Positions 1 through 11,345 of a DNA stretch of 64,000 nt are shown piece after piece. The translations under genes were made by a program, and so were the position numbers. The notes under the pieces were generated by a model. It was not told where the DNA came from. It searched no databases and saw only the letters and a program-made list of their open reading frames with translations. Each line of letters starts with the position of its first letter. The stretch's first letter is position 1. Where the stretch lies: the NCBI RefSeq assembly GCF_029633865.1, contig NC_079217.1:32871090-32935089 (forward strand). Reading direction: 5' to 3'. This stretch comes from Lampris incognitus (Eukaryota > Chordata > Actinopteri > Lampriformes > Lampridae).

Positions 1-240
1 AACTGAGCTGCTCAACATATTAAGAATGCCTTCCTAGTGTTAAGCTCCACTATCACACGGCTTGAGTTCACTCTCTAACCCATCCCCTCCTCTTCATCTA
101 CATAGACCCTTCATGACTGGAGTGGAAGTCAAGGTGAAAGTAATGGAGGAGCATAGTGTTCCTATGAGTTCACTTGGTCAGTCTGTTGTAAAAAAGAAAA
201 ACGGCTGTTTCTAATATCTGCTCAGAATATATTGCATTAC

Positions 241-360
241 CTCAGCAAGGGAATCGTCTTCTCTCGGTGAAGTTTTGACTTCTGGGGCAGTGGTAGGTGC
301 TGTATAACACAAAGATAAACAAGCCAAGAATACAATCCCAAAAACTGTGATGGACCCCAT
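241..360 (-). CDS. Matrix metalloproteinase gene A, first coding exon (gene continues off the left edge)
   Basis: The ATG at 360-358 opens 40 codons and the exon ends at a good donor, GAG|GTAATG. The peptide begins MGSITVFGIVFLACLSLCYT, a typical signal peptide, followed by a short acidic start of a propeptide ending DDSLAE. Exon 1 of the MMP pseudogene at 33.6 kb is also 120 bp and ends ELAE before its donor, which is the main reason for the family call. MMPs are secreted zinc endopeptidases that cleave extracellular matrix. An upstream in-frame ATG at 417 lies above the likely transcription start, so 360 is preferred. No exon 2 is visible in bases 1-240. Which MMP this is cannot be decided from one exon. 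Confidence 0.68.
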
Positions 361-421
361 TCTGTTAGTTACTCTTCTCTCATTCCCAGATCCCTGTATG
401 TAACTCCCTCTGCTCACCCTG

Positions 422-430
422 TCTTATAAA
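422..430 (-). promoter_or_regulatory. TATA box of MMP gene A
   Basis: The minus strand reads TTTATAAGA about 65 bases upstream of the ATG at 360, which predicts a short 5' leader of roughly 35 bases. MMP promoters commonly have a TATA box and a nearby AP-1 site. Only a 6/7 AP-1-like match (TGACTCC, 565-571, plus strand) is seen further upstream. Confidence 0.5.
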
Positions 431-1185
431 GCTCATCTCGATAGCCTTAGGCATGTATACTGCTAATAGACAGACATCAAATGAGATGTTGGTGTGGTCT
501 TCTGGTGCATTCCAATAAATGTTTGGGCAAGCTGTCTTGCCTGAGGGAGAGAGGGTTTAAAGAGTGACTCCCTTGATAACTGAGGTTTGAAGATATTCTA
601 ACCTGCTGCAAGAACACAAGTGGAATTTGAGTTTTCAATTCAATGTTGTTTATTTTAAATTTTACATTAAAGTTTTTTAAAAGCTACTTTCGGTTGGAGA
701 TAGTTTAAATGAGGTATTTTTAAGGCACTTTGGGTCCATCAAGGGTGCGTTTTGGTTCATTTAAGGTTGCTAACTTGCCCATTTTGTTTGTGTTTTCCCT
801 GGTCTGTACATAATCAATATATGCAAATAAATAAACTACACAAATAATAAGCATTAAACGTTTTTAGCTATCGTGACTTCCCTATAGTGTTTTGAAGCAG
901 TGGATACGAGTGTAACCCCCCCCCCCCCAAAAAAATAAAAATAATAATCAGGCCTTGGAACAACCCTCTCATAAAACATAATTTATACAGCTATCCTTAA
1001 AAGAAAAACATAAATGTATTTGCCATAAAAGCTTTAAGGAGTAAATTACTTAATATTTACATTGTATATAAAAGCTTGCACATGAGCCATTCTACCCCAA
1101 AGGTACGTCTGAGATGTGTTCAATCAACTGATACGGGAGGGGGACTTCCGGGTGGCGCTAGACTGCAACGCACGCGTAGCTCAGT
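431..1185. other. 5' flank of MMP gene A, no gene seen
   Basis: AT-rich, with a C9/A7 homopolymer run near 917-936. No convincing coding sequence on either strand. Confidence 0.4.
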
Positions 1186-1189
1186 AGCT

Positions 1190-1640
1190 CGTCCTCAACA
1201 ACTCCAAACCTTTTTTTTTTCATTTACTCTTTCGACCAACACGGATAACACATCGCAGCATAGCGTATCAAGGAAAGCCCGGGGGCAAACGCGAAGGCGG
1301 TATGTCGCCGTTAAAGACAACAACCGATGGTTACGATGCCAAAGGACGAGCTGGTGGACGCGATTGATAACGCTGTTAAAACCGCCTCGCTAGAATAGCA
1401 GAGTGACCTCAACACCTTAATCAAGTCGGCAGTGAAAGAAGCGATCAACAGTATCCTCATCCCACAATTCACAGCACTAACGCGTGAAATTCAACATATC
1501 AAAGATAATATGTGTGAACTGGCCAAAGACCTCGAGTTGAGTCCTCTCACAAAGCTATCCGGAGCAACACGGCTAAGTTTGACGCGCTGCAGGCTACGAT
1601 GAGAGCTAATGATTTTCAGCATCAAGTAGGTGTAACCAGG
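1190..1640 (+). mobile_element. LINE (L1/Tx1-like) ORF1 fragment
   Basis: From the ATG at 1336 the plus strand encodes MPKDELVDAIDNAV, then a lysine/glutamate-rich helical stretch with an in-frame stop at 1396. It continues SAVKEAINSILIPQFTAL and EIQHIKDNMCELAKD, a heptad-like pattern resembling the coiled coil of L1/Tx1-type ORF1 proteins. A further frameshift follows near 1535. The upstream T-rich stretch at 1203-1212 may be the element's 5' leader. The link to the ORF2-type LINE at 15.9-19.6 kb is unproven. Classification rests on pattern only. Confidence 0.4.
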
Positions 1641-3793
1641 TTAAAGTTAATGTTTTTATTTTATTTTGTTTGAGTATGAAATATCACCAAATCCTGTCTG
1701 TGTGCTGTTATTTGTGTTTAGTACATTTTATTTTATGTCATTATTTACTTTTATGTATGTTTTACAACGACCGTCATATACATGTACTGTCGCTTTAAGA
1801 GAGAGGTCTTGTGGGTACACGGAAGAGGGAACGCGGGAGAGGCCATTTTTGTTTTGTGGGGGGAGTGCCAAGCAGCGACCGAGCCGAGCCACGCGTGTTT
1901 CTTACCGTAGCACAGTTTTGCTGATTGAGGAGAACGTAACCTTGAGTATCCCTGTAAGAAGATACTGCAAGCTGTGGGATAAGATACTTGTTTATCCTTC
2001 CTTACATCGGAGTCCCGTGGACGGTTTCTCCTTCTAACGCACACGAGTGAAGTACCCATATGTGCCGTTCTAGTCTAGACTGCTGAATAGGTCAATACAA
2101 AGCTCAAATGACCGGCAGTGGAAACCAGTTATTTCGAAAATAAATGGCAAGGTGGGCCAAATAGAGTCCTGTGTGTCCCCCCTCCTTCCTTGATCATGAT
2201 GATGATGATGAAAGACTGAGGGCCCCACCCCAACAACACCTGGGGCCCCACCCAACTAGAACACAACGCAGAGCTAACGATGAGAGTGACGGGCGTGCAG
2301 CAGGCTGACCAGCATAGAACACCATAGGACTGCTCCCGTTACATGGGGCATCTCGCCTCAAAGATCACTCAAATGGAGGACTGTAGCCGGAGGTCCAACG
2401 TGAGACTGTCGGGCTGAGGGAAGGCGAGGAAAGGTCGGACGCCATTGGTTTTCTGAGCAAAAACTTGCCGAAGTGGATACCTTCTTTGGGAGGACGGGTT
2501 ATCCGCATAGAGACAGCCCATAGACTTTACAGCAGTTGGCACAGATGCCAACCGGCCTCGCACGCTGATCTTCAAACTGCTGGACTACTCTGACCATCAA
2601 TTGAAGGGAGCTAGAGCTCACCCGTTAAGCATACAAAGCAAACCTTGCTGTTCTTCCCGGATTACAGTAGAGAAACGACAAGCAAATGGAAGAATCATCC
2701 TCTTGTGCCCCGGTCCACAAGAGGATGATTTCGCTTGGGCTACAACCATTCCTGCTTTACCCGGCCCAGCTGAAAATTACCTATTGTGGGCACACCATCA
2801 AATTTGGGACGCCACGCGGTGCCGAGAAGTTTCTTCAAAACACCTTTCAACCTCCACCAGCCGGAAGCCGGACAACGGTGACAAGATGGATGCCTCGTCA
2901 CCGCCACTGTGAATTAATGTTGCCCACAGCTAAACGAGCTTGCGACATTATGCTGTACACTCTAGCTGTAATAAACCCTTTTGGTGTTTATTGTTAAAAT
3001 AATCCAGTTTTATGATGTTCGTTTTGTTAACCTTACCACATTCACGTATCACAGTCGTCGTTCTGCCCACGTCCAACCCCCTTATGCACTATAGCCCGCT
3101 GACCTGAGAGAGGTGACCAGAAAACTGGCAACCACTCTGAAACCACGGATGTGCTCCCGAGCAATTCAAGGGAAAAGGGGAAAAGGAAGCTCTAGCTGCC
3201 GTACGCCAGCACTACCCAGTCCCCCAGGCGAAACTCAAAGGGGAGATGCCGCTCAGCCTACCAGGGGAAACACTCCTACAGATGACGCGCACACAGTTGG
3301 CTCAACACTCACCCTCTCATGCCCCGTGATTATCCGCAGCCAAAGATAGGCAAAACACCCGGCAAAATAAGTTAAAAACGTGCACAAACTCTGCCTAAAG
3401 AGTGCATCTCCCAGGGCTCAGCAAACTTACCATATAAGGCATACTACATACCGTGACAAGAGGGAAAACCCCCGCAATGACATCACCTTCGCATGAGAGC
3501 CGCACTCTCCCTATTAAAGGCTTTCCCCACTCACAGCCAATTAAACTGGAGTGATACGTGCTCCCGTGCAAACAAAGCGCTCGATTACTTTGCAGAATCT
3601 ACCAAAAAAAAAAAACGTCAGAGAAAAAGAAAATACATATCATCTGGCACTTCCTCAAAAACGGATGAACCCCCAATTTGTTACGGCTGGCTCCCAGGCC
3701 GCAACAAAGAAGGGAGATGCAAACTGATTTAACAATACTAAACAGAAGTTTATCAAACTAAATGAATTAAATAGTACAATGAGGTGTGGTAGT
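1641..3793. other. Unclassified interspersed repeat sequence, no gene
   Basis: No reading frame has domain-like content. Several stretches look retroelement-derived: a promoter-like block after 1780, a polyadenylation-like AATAAA near 2971, and an A-rich run at 3604-3615. No pair of matching long repeats was found, so it is left unclassified. Confidence 0.3.
2693..2730. repeat. 15-bp perfect inverted repeat (hairpin)
   Basis: AATCATCCTCTTGTG at 2693-2707 is perfectly complementary to CACAAGAGGATGATT at 2716-2730 across an 8-base loop. Confidence 0.85.
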
Positions 3794-4091
3794 CAGAGGT
3801 GGGGAGATTTCTTGATTCTTAGATGCATCGCGATGAAAACATGGACAATTCTGCATCGATGCAATGACAGAACATAATCGCACCAATCATTTTGAAATTG
3901 GACATCTGGGCACATTTTGGGTTTCATAAACTTCAGGGTGGGAAGCATGAACTGGACAAGACACGCGCTGTGTGTAAAATGTGCCACACAAAAATTAAAT
4001 ACTTTGGTAGTACAACGAATTTGAGGAACCATGTTAGCCGTTTTCATGCTGGGCTAATGTCTGCAACCATAAAGAATACAGCGAGCCCAGC

Positions 4092-4247
4092 GCCAGTAAT
4101 GAGAGACGACATCAATGAGTCACACAACGCAGATGGAAACGTGCGGCAGCAGCCATTTAGTTAAACAGGAAGAACAACAGAGACTGCAGCGCAGGCAGAC
4201 CGGATAGGGAGACTTGGTAACTATAGCAACCACAACCAATACTGGCG
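4092..4247 (-). repeat. 3' LTR of the nested retrotransposon
   Basis: Copy of 7112-7267. Its internal edge abuts the polypurine tract at 4248-4260. Confidence 0.8.
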
Positions 4248-4873
4248 TCACCCCTTTTGTTACCCAAAAGAAAGACCCCCCCCCTTACACACAGTACAAC
4301 AATAACACCACAGAACACCAGGCAACATCACAGCTCAGGCTATACAACTAGACCTGTAAGGTAAGACAAAACATTATCACCAGTACACACAAACAACTGG
4401 CCTAAAGTTCAAAGTCCTCTAAATGCCACGGCAAGCGCCGGCAATGCTCCGAGCGTCGAGGTGCAGCATCAGGTGCAAGAGCAGGCAATACACTCGCGAG
4501 GGGAGCTCCCCTCAGGCTCAACCTCGACGGGAGGCACAGTCTCATCCCCCAGCCTCATATTGTTATCACAAGGCAGGCAAGGTGCAGGTGGGGGCTCGGC
4601 AATGGCTGGAGGTACGTCAGGGCAGTGCGGGGCAGGGTTGTCCAAGTCCCCATCAGACGCGAAATCGTCCGCGAGGGGTTCAGAGGCCGTAGAGGGACCT
4701 TCCACTTTGTAGCAGTCACCCAGCCACCCACCCACCCTGTAGGAGGTGCAACAGAGTTGAGACCCCGTGGACTTCTGGATATTGCACCATGAACCATCCA
4801 CACTTTTGACGAGGTACCTGTCACGGGCCTTTGACTTATTCCAGTCACCATACCGGTACACCAGTTCACCAGG

Positions 4874-6824
4874 TCAAATGGCGGGAGGCACGGCCACACG
4901 ACCAGAGGGCACCTTTGACTTCATGCTGCACGGATGGTTGGTGACACGCTCCGAGTGTTGTTTCAAGATGAGGTCCTGGTCGACCACAGGCAACTGCCTA
5001 TGGGAGAACTGGTCATGCTGAAGCAGCATTTCATGGGCAGACAATCCACGCGACCTAACACGACTGTTCAGGTTGGTCGTAGCGACAGAGAGTAACAGGG
5101 GAGTAACAGCCCTACAGTTAGGCTCGAGATGAAGAATCTCCCCCTGAATCTCTTGAACAGCCTTCTCTGCCACTGGGTTCTTATTGACATTCTTTGCATT
5201 GCCCACCTCAACAACTAGTCTGTGCATAGCGAGGGCCCCATCCCCTGCCAATGCAGCAAAACCAGGGGCAGGGTCAGTCCTGATCACAGCAAAGGGGCCG
5301 TCAAGAGGGCACAGACCCACACATAAGTGGGTTATAGCGTCCCTGAGAGTGTCACTGCGCTCGTCGTCGATGAGACTCCGTCTGAGGTCAGATAACCCTG
5401 CCTGTATGGCAAGCCAGGCCGACCTGTTGGTGAAGGGCAGAGGTAGGACAGGTCCCATGTTCACCCTGGCCTGGAACGGACCCACAGCACCGTTATATCC
5501 TTCACAGTGGGGATCAAACACTACATCAAACTCTCTATGCAGGGCGCGGAACTCATCTCTGATGTCAGCAGGCATGATGTCATCTGGATCCAGAGCGACA
5601 AGGTCAGAGGACAAGGTTGACATGGTCGTCGGGGCCAGTTTGGGGGGATCAGCTGGCACGGTGGCGTCACTGAGTGACGGGACATACGTATGTGGCGAGG
5701 ACATGGCATAGGTGGTGGCTTTTCTGGACCAGCCGCGGCTCGCCAGTGAGATTTGGGACACGGATCTTCCCGGACACACCCCGTAGCAAAGTTGGGGCAG
5801 GCCACTGCGGTGTGTCAGACTGGTCACATGAGACATCAATGTGTGGTTCAACAGCCAGCTCACTGTCCACATTGCACTGCTCAGGAGGCAGCTCGAGCTC
5901 GATGTACTCCCCTGGCCACACAGTAGATTTATCCATGCGCCGTACGGCATGCCTGTCCATCGGTGTTTGGAGGGTGCCGTAGCGGTATATATCCTCGCCC
6001 AAGCAGATGTGGTGTTTGGCTAGTCTGATGGAGATGTCGTTCTTTTCCATAAAGGGAATTCCAACCAGGGTGAAAGATTTGAGATTCTCAACGACGAGGC
6101 CCTCAAAATAGAGGTCATGGCCATCTCTCTGGAAGTGTGTCCGTGTCTCTCCCAATACTTTCAAAAGAGACGAGCCATCTGCTTGGAATGCGGACTGCGT
6201 ACTTCCTGTGACGGTGACGCCCAGCCTGATCGCGCATGAGGCCCTCATCATGTTGCCCATTGCCCCACTATCAACAGTGAGACGCACAGGGCAGTGTCCA
6301 TGGAAAGCATCGAGGTAAGGGGACTGTGTGATAAGTACACGTTTCACACCACTAGATGGCGCTGGCTCCCCACTAACGCACTCCTCTACCTCATCATCAG
6401 TCTCGACCTGCTCTCCCAAAACCTGGCGCGACTTTGCCATGTACATTTTATCTTGGGGGGGGGGCAGAAAGGAACATTTGCTGAGGAAGTGATTATCAGG
6501 CCTGCCAGCACATTTACAAAGGGGAAATGACCTCCATGTCCGGACAGGGATGGATTGCTTTGACTTGGGGAGTTCAGACACAGCCCCGGTGCACTGAAAG
6601 CCGTAATGTAGACGAATAGCTTGCCATATGCTGTCAATAGATGTGGAGGGCCTGACTATGCTGTGACGAGAGATTACAGGACAATAATTGGCTATCTGTC
6701 CCAACATTAGCTCTAACATGGCTACCTTCTGTTCTTTATTGCGACGTTGGGGCGCAGGAATAGCTTCACAGTCATCTGTGAATCCCCGGACAGGGGATGT
6801 TTTAGACTTCTTCTCCCACTCCAC
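4874..6824 (-). pseudogene. gag/protease and integrase remnants of the nested LTR element
   Basis: The first frame (6824-5667) has a cysteine/histidine knuckle-like segment (CKCAGRPDNHFLSKC) and an aspartic protease motif, VRLTVDSGAMGNMM, then a flap-like region. The reading frame shifts near 5700 into a second frame with the conserved start of a pol polyprotein (DEFRALHREFDVVFDP). That frame jumps, without reverse transcriptase or RNase H, to the late integrase region (NKNPVAEKAVQEI, the presumed catalytic glutamate, then SRVRSRGLSAHEM). About 1.5-2 kb of the usual pol region is missing, so the element could only move with enzymes from elsewhere. The clade is uncertain; it looks gypsy-related. 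Confidence 0.65.
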
Positions 6825-7099
6825 GCCATCGAGCAGGAAGGGGGCAAACCCGGCGTCGAGTGACAGTATATAAAGCAGGTCTGACGACAGTTCTCAAAAG
6901 AGTTCACTGTCTCGGTCTTTGTTAAACACCACTGCTTCGGTGCTCTGTGTGTCGCCATGCTGCCCACTTAGCTAGCACAACTGTGTCTGAGCTAGCCCAG
7001 CTGCGTCTGGTGGTAGACGTAACTACCCTGTGATTCCCCTGGAAGGGCTACCGCAATTAATTCGGTAAATATCAGTCCTCGGGACGTGAGTCTGGTAAG

Positions 7100-7110
7100 C
7101 GCTGCCACCA
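7100..7110 (-). other. Primer-binding site complementary to tRNA-Leu 3' end
   Basis: The minus strand reads TGGTGGCAGCG, the complement of a leucine tRNA 3' end (CGCUGCCACCA), exactly where reverse transcription would be primed beside the 5' LTR. Confidence 0.75.
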
Positions 7111-7111
7111 C

Positions 7112-7267
7112 GCCAGTAATGAGAGACGACATCAATGAACCACACAACGCAGATGGAAACGTGCGGTAGCAGCCATTTAGTTAAAACAGGAAGAACAACA
7201 GAGACTGCAACGCAGGCAGACCGGAAGGGAGGCTTGGTAACTATAGCAACCACAACCAATACTGGCG
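7112..7267 (-). repeat. 5' LTR of the nested retrotransposon
   Basis: Copy of 4092-4247. One base separates it from the tRNA-Leu-type primer-binding site at 7100-7110. Confidence 0.8.
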
Positions 7268-9192
7268 CAGCTTATCAGCCAAGAACTGAGGAGGCACTGT
7301 CAACTTTGCCATCCAAATCTGAGAGAGGGAAGAGAATCATCTGATCAGTGGCAGCTTTCATAGCTAAGGGTCAACGGCCTTATTCGGCCATAGAGAACCC
7401 TGGGTTTCACCACCTGCTGAAGACGATGGAGCCACAGTATAAGCTCCCATCACGAAGTCACTTTACAGAAACAGCTATACCTAAACTCTACAGCGAAATC
7501 AAAGCCCAGGTAATGGAGTCAATGAGTAAAGCTAGTAGAGTAGCCATTACATGTGATTCCTGGACTTCTGTCGCGACTGAGTCATAATATGTGACAAAAA
7601 CAACACACTATATTAGTGAGGACTGGCAGATTTATATCGAATGTGCTTCAAAACGAGAGCCGTTTGTGACAGTCTCACGGGTTCACATCTGGCGGACCTA
7701 CTGTCTAATGTCGTGGAAGAATGGCAGCTTACAGGTAAAGATGTAGTGCTGGTGACGGACAACGCATCAAACATGATAGTTGCAGCTCAAGTCGGAAAAT
7801 TCGCTCATATAAAATGCTTTGCTCATGCGTTGAATAGTGCATCACAGCGAGCGCTTAAAGCATCCACGGTCTCCAGGCTTCTGGGCAGAATCCGACAGAT
7901 ATCCACATTTTTCCACCACAGTACTACCGGGAACAACCATCTGCAAATAAAACAGAAACTTCTTGGCTTGCCAAGTCATAAACTGGAAATCGACGTTGCC
8001 ACCAGGTGGAACAGCACAGATGACATGATGAAGAAGTTTTTGGAACAGCAACCTGCGATGTGTGCCACCTTGCTGTCTCCTGAGGTGAGAAGAGGAGCGT
8101 CTGACCCCTGCACTATCAACGAAACAGATGTGTCAAATGCAGAGGATGCTGTGAAGGCATTAAAGCTAGTGCCACTACATTGATTTCAGAGGAGGGCAAT
8201 CCAACTGTTTGTCTCATTGCGCCACTAAATGCACAACTCCTCCAGAACATGACAGACACCATTGGAGACTCACCAATGACCAAAGAGATCAAGCATGCCA
8301 TTAAAACAGATCTCTGTATGAGGTGCAACAGTCAGGTAGAGAAGAACATCCTTCATACAGCCTCTGCCCTGGATTCCCGTTTTAAGGGACTGCCTTTCCT
8401 CACAGGGGAGGAGATTGGAGATCTACAGAGGAGTGACTACAAAGGCTGCGTCCTCCTTGGAGGTAATTTCACCATGTTATCAGAAAGTCTTTATTGCCAT
8501 ATGCATTACATGCACTAGGAATTTTTCTTGGTAAATCTGGCAATTTTTGGTGAACTTTCTTGGCAAAACTTATAGAATTAAAACAAGCTTAAATTTGTAT
8601 TACAATATTAATTAGCTATGAGTAAAGGTTTTATAAGTCTGAGAAACAGTTATCCTAATAGATGTGAGCTGTTGCATTGACTGAGAAAGTGCTAACTGTT
8701 GGTTTAATGCTATTCTTTTTTCTTTCTTTTTTTTGTTCAAACACAGAATGAGAGGACAGAAGCGGATGAAGCGCCTGGGGGAATCTGGAAGACAAAATGC
8801 TGCCCATGGAGGACGATAGGCCTACATGCCCCTCTATTCACAAAAGAAAGGCCTCATTGCTGCTCGTGAGTTTGCTGGGACATGCTTTCACTGAAGTTAC
8901 AGTACAACCCAAGACTGCCTATGCCAGGGCTGAGGAGAAAATGGAGAGATACTGTAAAGCCCTATCTCTGCCTCTCACCGAGGATCCTTTGAACTGGTGG
9001 CATGTCCATGAGGTCACATTTCCTCTCCTGCCCAGGCTGTCGAAGAGATACTTGTGTATCCCAGCCACAAGTGTGACTGCAGAGAGTGTTCTCCACTACA
9101 GGAGATGTGGTCACTGCAAAAAGAAGCATTCTCAAACCAGAACATGTGGATCACATAGCGTTCTTACACAAGAACCTACAAATTCCCAAATG

Positions 9193-10740
9193 CTGAGCAG
9201 TGAGCAATTTTGTCCTTGTCAAATTTTACTTCTACTGAAAAGGTCAAAATGTACATTTACATTTATACTGGGATTGAGCATTTTCACACAAATATAGATA
9301 GGCTAGGTCTATACAATTTATTTTGGTTTACAATTTAATTTTATGTTTTAATTTAATTTAATTTAATGTTTTAATTTAAGGAAATTTATCTTAACATTTT
9401 TTATATTTTCTTTTATGAACAAGTAGCACATAAAGATACACTGCCTACACTCACCAACTTGGATCCTCTCATCCTTACTTTTTTCTCCACTCTCATTGTA
9501 ATTAAACTATGACAAGCTATGGTAATTATCAAAGCTTCCTCAGGTGAGGTGGTTGATGTAGCCATTTCTACTATTATTTTCCTGTGCTTCAAAAACTTTT
9601 TTCCACTGGCATACATATTGAGAGCTTGAAATGTGAGAAGAGTCCTACTGTCCCTTTCACACTTAACAGTAAATGGAGATAATCAGGAATCCGTAACACT
9701 TTGTCATTTCTCCTCATGTACATACACACATGAAGTGTGAAGAAATGTGATTTCCCCCAGCCCACAGCAGTGCAAAATACAGATAAAAACACATTCTAGA
9801 ACTACAAGAACACATATTCAAACTAACATGTAAATCCAAACCCCACAAAAAATAAAAAATAAAAAATCGCTGTTCAAGGGAACAAATGCCAGCTCCAGGC
9901 AGGGGCCGTGGTCCATGTGGCAACCGGACAAAGCAAACCAAGCCCTCCCAGCTGATCCAGCACCGGCTTTCCCAGCCAGACACCCTTGACACTCCTCCCC
10001 GCACTCCACACGACGACATCAAAAACACCAGTCAACGCTAGGTGAGGCCGCCGCCAGACTGCCCTCGGCGTTATCGCAACTGCCGGTCTGCCTGGGCTAA
10101 CAGTTAGCTTAGCCTGCCCCTCTTCCACGTCCTGTCAGACTGCTCTCGGTGTTACCTCCTCGGGTGCAGCTCCCGGCAAGTCCACGGTTCGTGGGCCCAC
10201 AGCGCAGCAGACAAAGCTCTCGCAGCCGATCCAGTGCCAGCACTCCCTGCCAACAAACAAAGACATGCAGACATGGACAAAGACACTGCATCGACGGTAC
10301 TGAGTGAGGCCGCCACAAATGTGAATTCGCGCCTTCATCTTCTCACACCGGTACTGGGTGAGGCTGCTGCGGATGTAAATTCGCGCTGCCATCTTTATTG
10401 GTTAGTGCACGCTAACGTAAGAGGGTGGTGTAAACCTTTGGAGAGCAGGAATGACTCACAGGTCACTCACAAAGCTCGTGTTGTCCTGCCAAATAGGCTT
10501 AGTCTATTTTCGATCTCAGGTTTATATTTACACGTGTTTGTCGAGTTTTTCTGTAATTCATTTGATATGATGCGGCTGTAGCATCCAGGGAATCCCAGTG
10601 ACTGCTTATAATATAGACTGTTGTAGTCTTGTTGTATTTAATGTGCTTTCTAAATAAAAAAAAGCTAAGTTTTATCTGACTGCCTGTATTAATTGATGGA
10701 AAAGTAGCCATGTGAAGTAATAGAGAAACAGGATGTGATA
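9193..10740. other. 3' part of the hAT element with a GC-rich foreign block
   Basis: AT-rich to about 9880, then a GC-rich block (about 9880-10430) with two diverged direct copies of a motif near 10298-10392 (GTACTG.GTGAGGC followed by AATTCGCGC). No coding content recognised. Confidence 0.35.
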
Positions 10741-10832
10741 CACTGAGAGATGCATTGAGATGCATCGTGTAATCGAATCATTGACAGGTGAATCGAATCG
10801 AATCGTGAGGCCAGTGAAGATTCACACCTGTA

Positions 10833-11114
10833 GCCAGTAATGTATGATCAATTGTGTCTGTGTAAAGTATAATAAGGCAACAGAGGATAGAGAGCAGATC
10901 AGAGCTGGGTGCAAAGTTCAACACTGGCGTTTGGGTAGGCGGGTTTAAGTAATCTGGAACACCGGCCAGGTGTTCCCAGTTAACCTGATGACGCCACTCT
11001 GACCAAGGACCTGCAAGGAGAGACAAGACAGACAAGTACACCAGACCAAGGCTTTGGGGCCGTCACAGCCCTCCATCAGTACGACTGTTACGTTATCGAG
11101 ACCCTCATTGCACT
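10833..11114. other. Short unclassified stretch between hAT and gypsy elements
   Basis: No open frame of note. The last ~45 bases before 11115 may belong to the LINE that resumes at 15903, into which the gypsy element inserted. Confidence 0.3.
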
Positions 11115-11119
11115 GTTAC

Positions 11120-11312
11120 TGTAATATTTGCTAGTAATGTTTGATTTGCTAATGTCCCTTACGGCTTTCCGTAGCGCCACAACAAAGTCACGTGATGTAC
11201 GTAACAACGTCAGTGGGAATCCGGTCGGTGAATAAACACCCAGCACGAGAGAAGTCGTCCGTGCTTTACTAATGTTATAAGTTAACATAGCCAGAGGGCA
11301 CAGATCATTACA
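11120..11312 (+). repeat. 5' LTR of gypsy element
   Basis: TG...CA boundaries, AATAAA at about 11232, followed directly by the primer-binding site. Confidence 0.92.
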
Positions 11313-11345
11313 TGGTGTCAGAGTAGCGGAGTTTAAATACCCAAT

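Larger units (their letters stand above)
4092..7267 (-). mobile_element. LTR retrotransposon with 156-bp LTRs, reverse transcriptase deleted, nested in hAT
   Basis: Two direct repeats of 156 bp flank a 2.86-kb interior. A 4-bp target duplication CAGC sits at 4088-4091 and 7268-7271. Next to the right LTR the minus strand reads TGGTGGCAGCG, a perfect primer-binding site for a leucine tRNA. Next to the left LTR it reads ACAAAAGGGGTGA, a polypurine tract. The LTRs differ by about 5 substitutions and 2 one-base indels by eye. Without the insert the hAT frame runs straight through the site, which confirms the boundaries. The LTR ends lack the usual TG...CA and instead form an 8-bp inverted repeat, CGCCAGTA/TACTGGCG, if the adjacent 4091 base is included. 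Confidence 0.82.
3892..9192 (+). pseudogene. hAT transposase with BED zinc finger, broken
   Basis: The N-terminus (3892-4090) is a BED finger: an aromatic DIWAHF start, then CKMC and H-x4-H (HVSRFH). The frame resumes after the LTR insertion at 7272 (TEEALSTLPSKSERGKR). The core at 7641-8183 includes VVLVTDNASNM, HIKCFAHALN and DVATRWNSTDDM, all typical of hAT transposases. A probable intron lies at 8465-8745 (donor GGAG|GTAATT, acceptor CACAG|AATGAG). The C-terminus (about 8990-9190) has the hAT dimerisation signature LNWWHVHE..FPLL..L.KRYLCIPATS. Breaks seen are stops at 7342 and 7585 and frameshifts near 7635, 8175 and 9090. The product would bind and move its own transposon in the nucleus, but this copy is dead. 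Confidence 0.75.
3794..10832 (+). mobile_element. hAT-superfamily DNA transposon, degenerate, with nested insertions
   Basis: The left end begins CAGAGGTGGGGAGATTTC, a hAT-type terminus, followed by GATGCATCGCGATG. The right end near 10832 carries the opposing GATGCATCGTG and closes with TTCACACCTGTA, an imperfect inverse of the left terminus. Between them lie a BED finger, a transposase core and a C-terminal dimerisation region in the expected order. An LTR retrotransposon interrupts it at 4092-7267. No exact 8-bp target duplication was found, so the borders are approximate. Confidence 0.65.

Noticed and set aside
360-417. Upstream start codon of gene A at 417
   Set aside because: It would lie at or above the predicted transcription start, and the extra residues would precede a normal signal peptide.
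5184-5711. 175-codon plus-strand frame
   Set aside because: Shadow of the integrase/pol remnant on the minus strand of the nested LTR element.
3786-10840. 8-bp target duplication for the hAT element
   Set aside because: GTGGTAGT on the left and TAGCCAGT on the right share too few bases to count.
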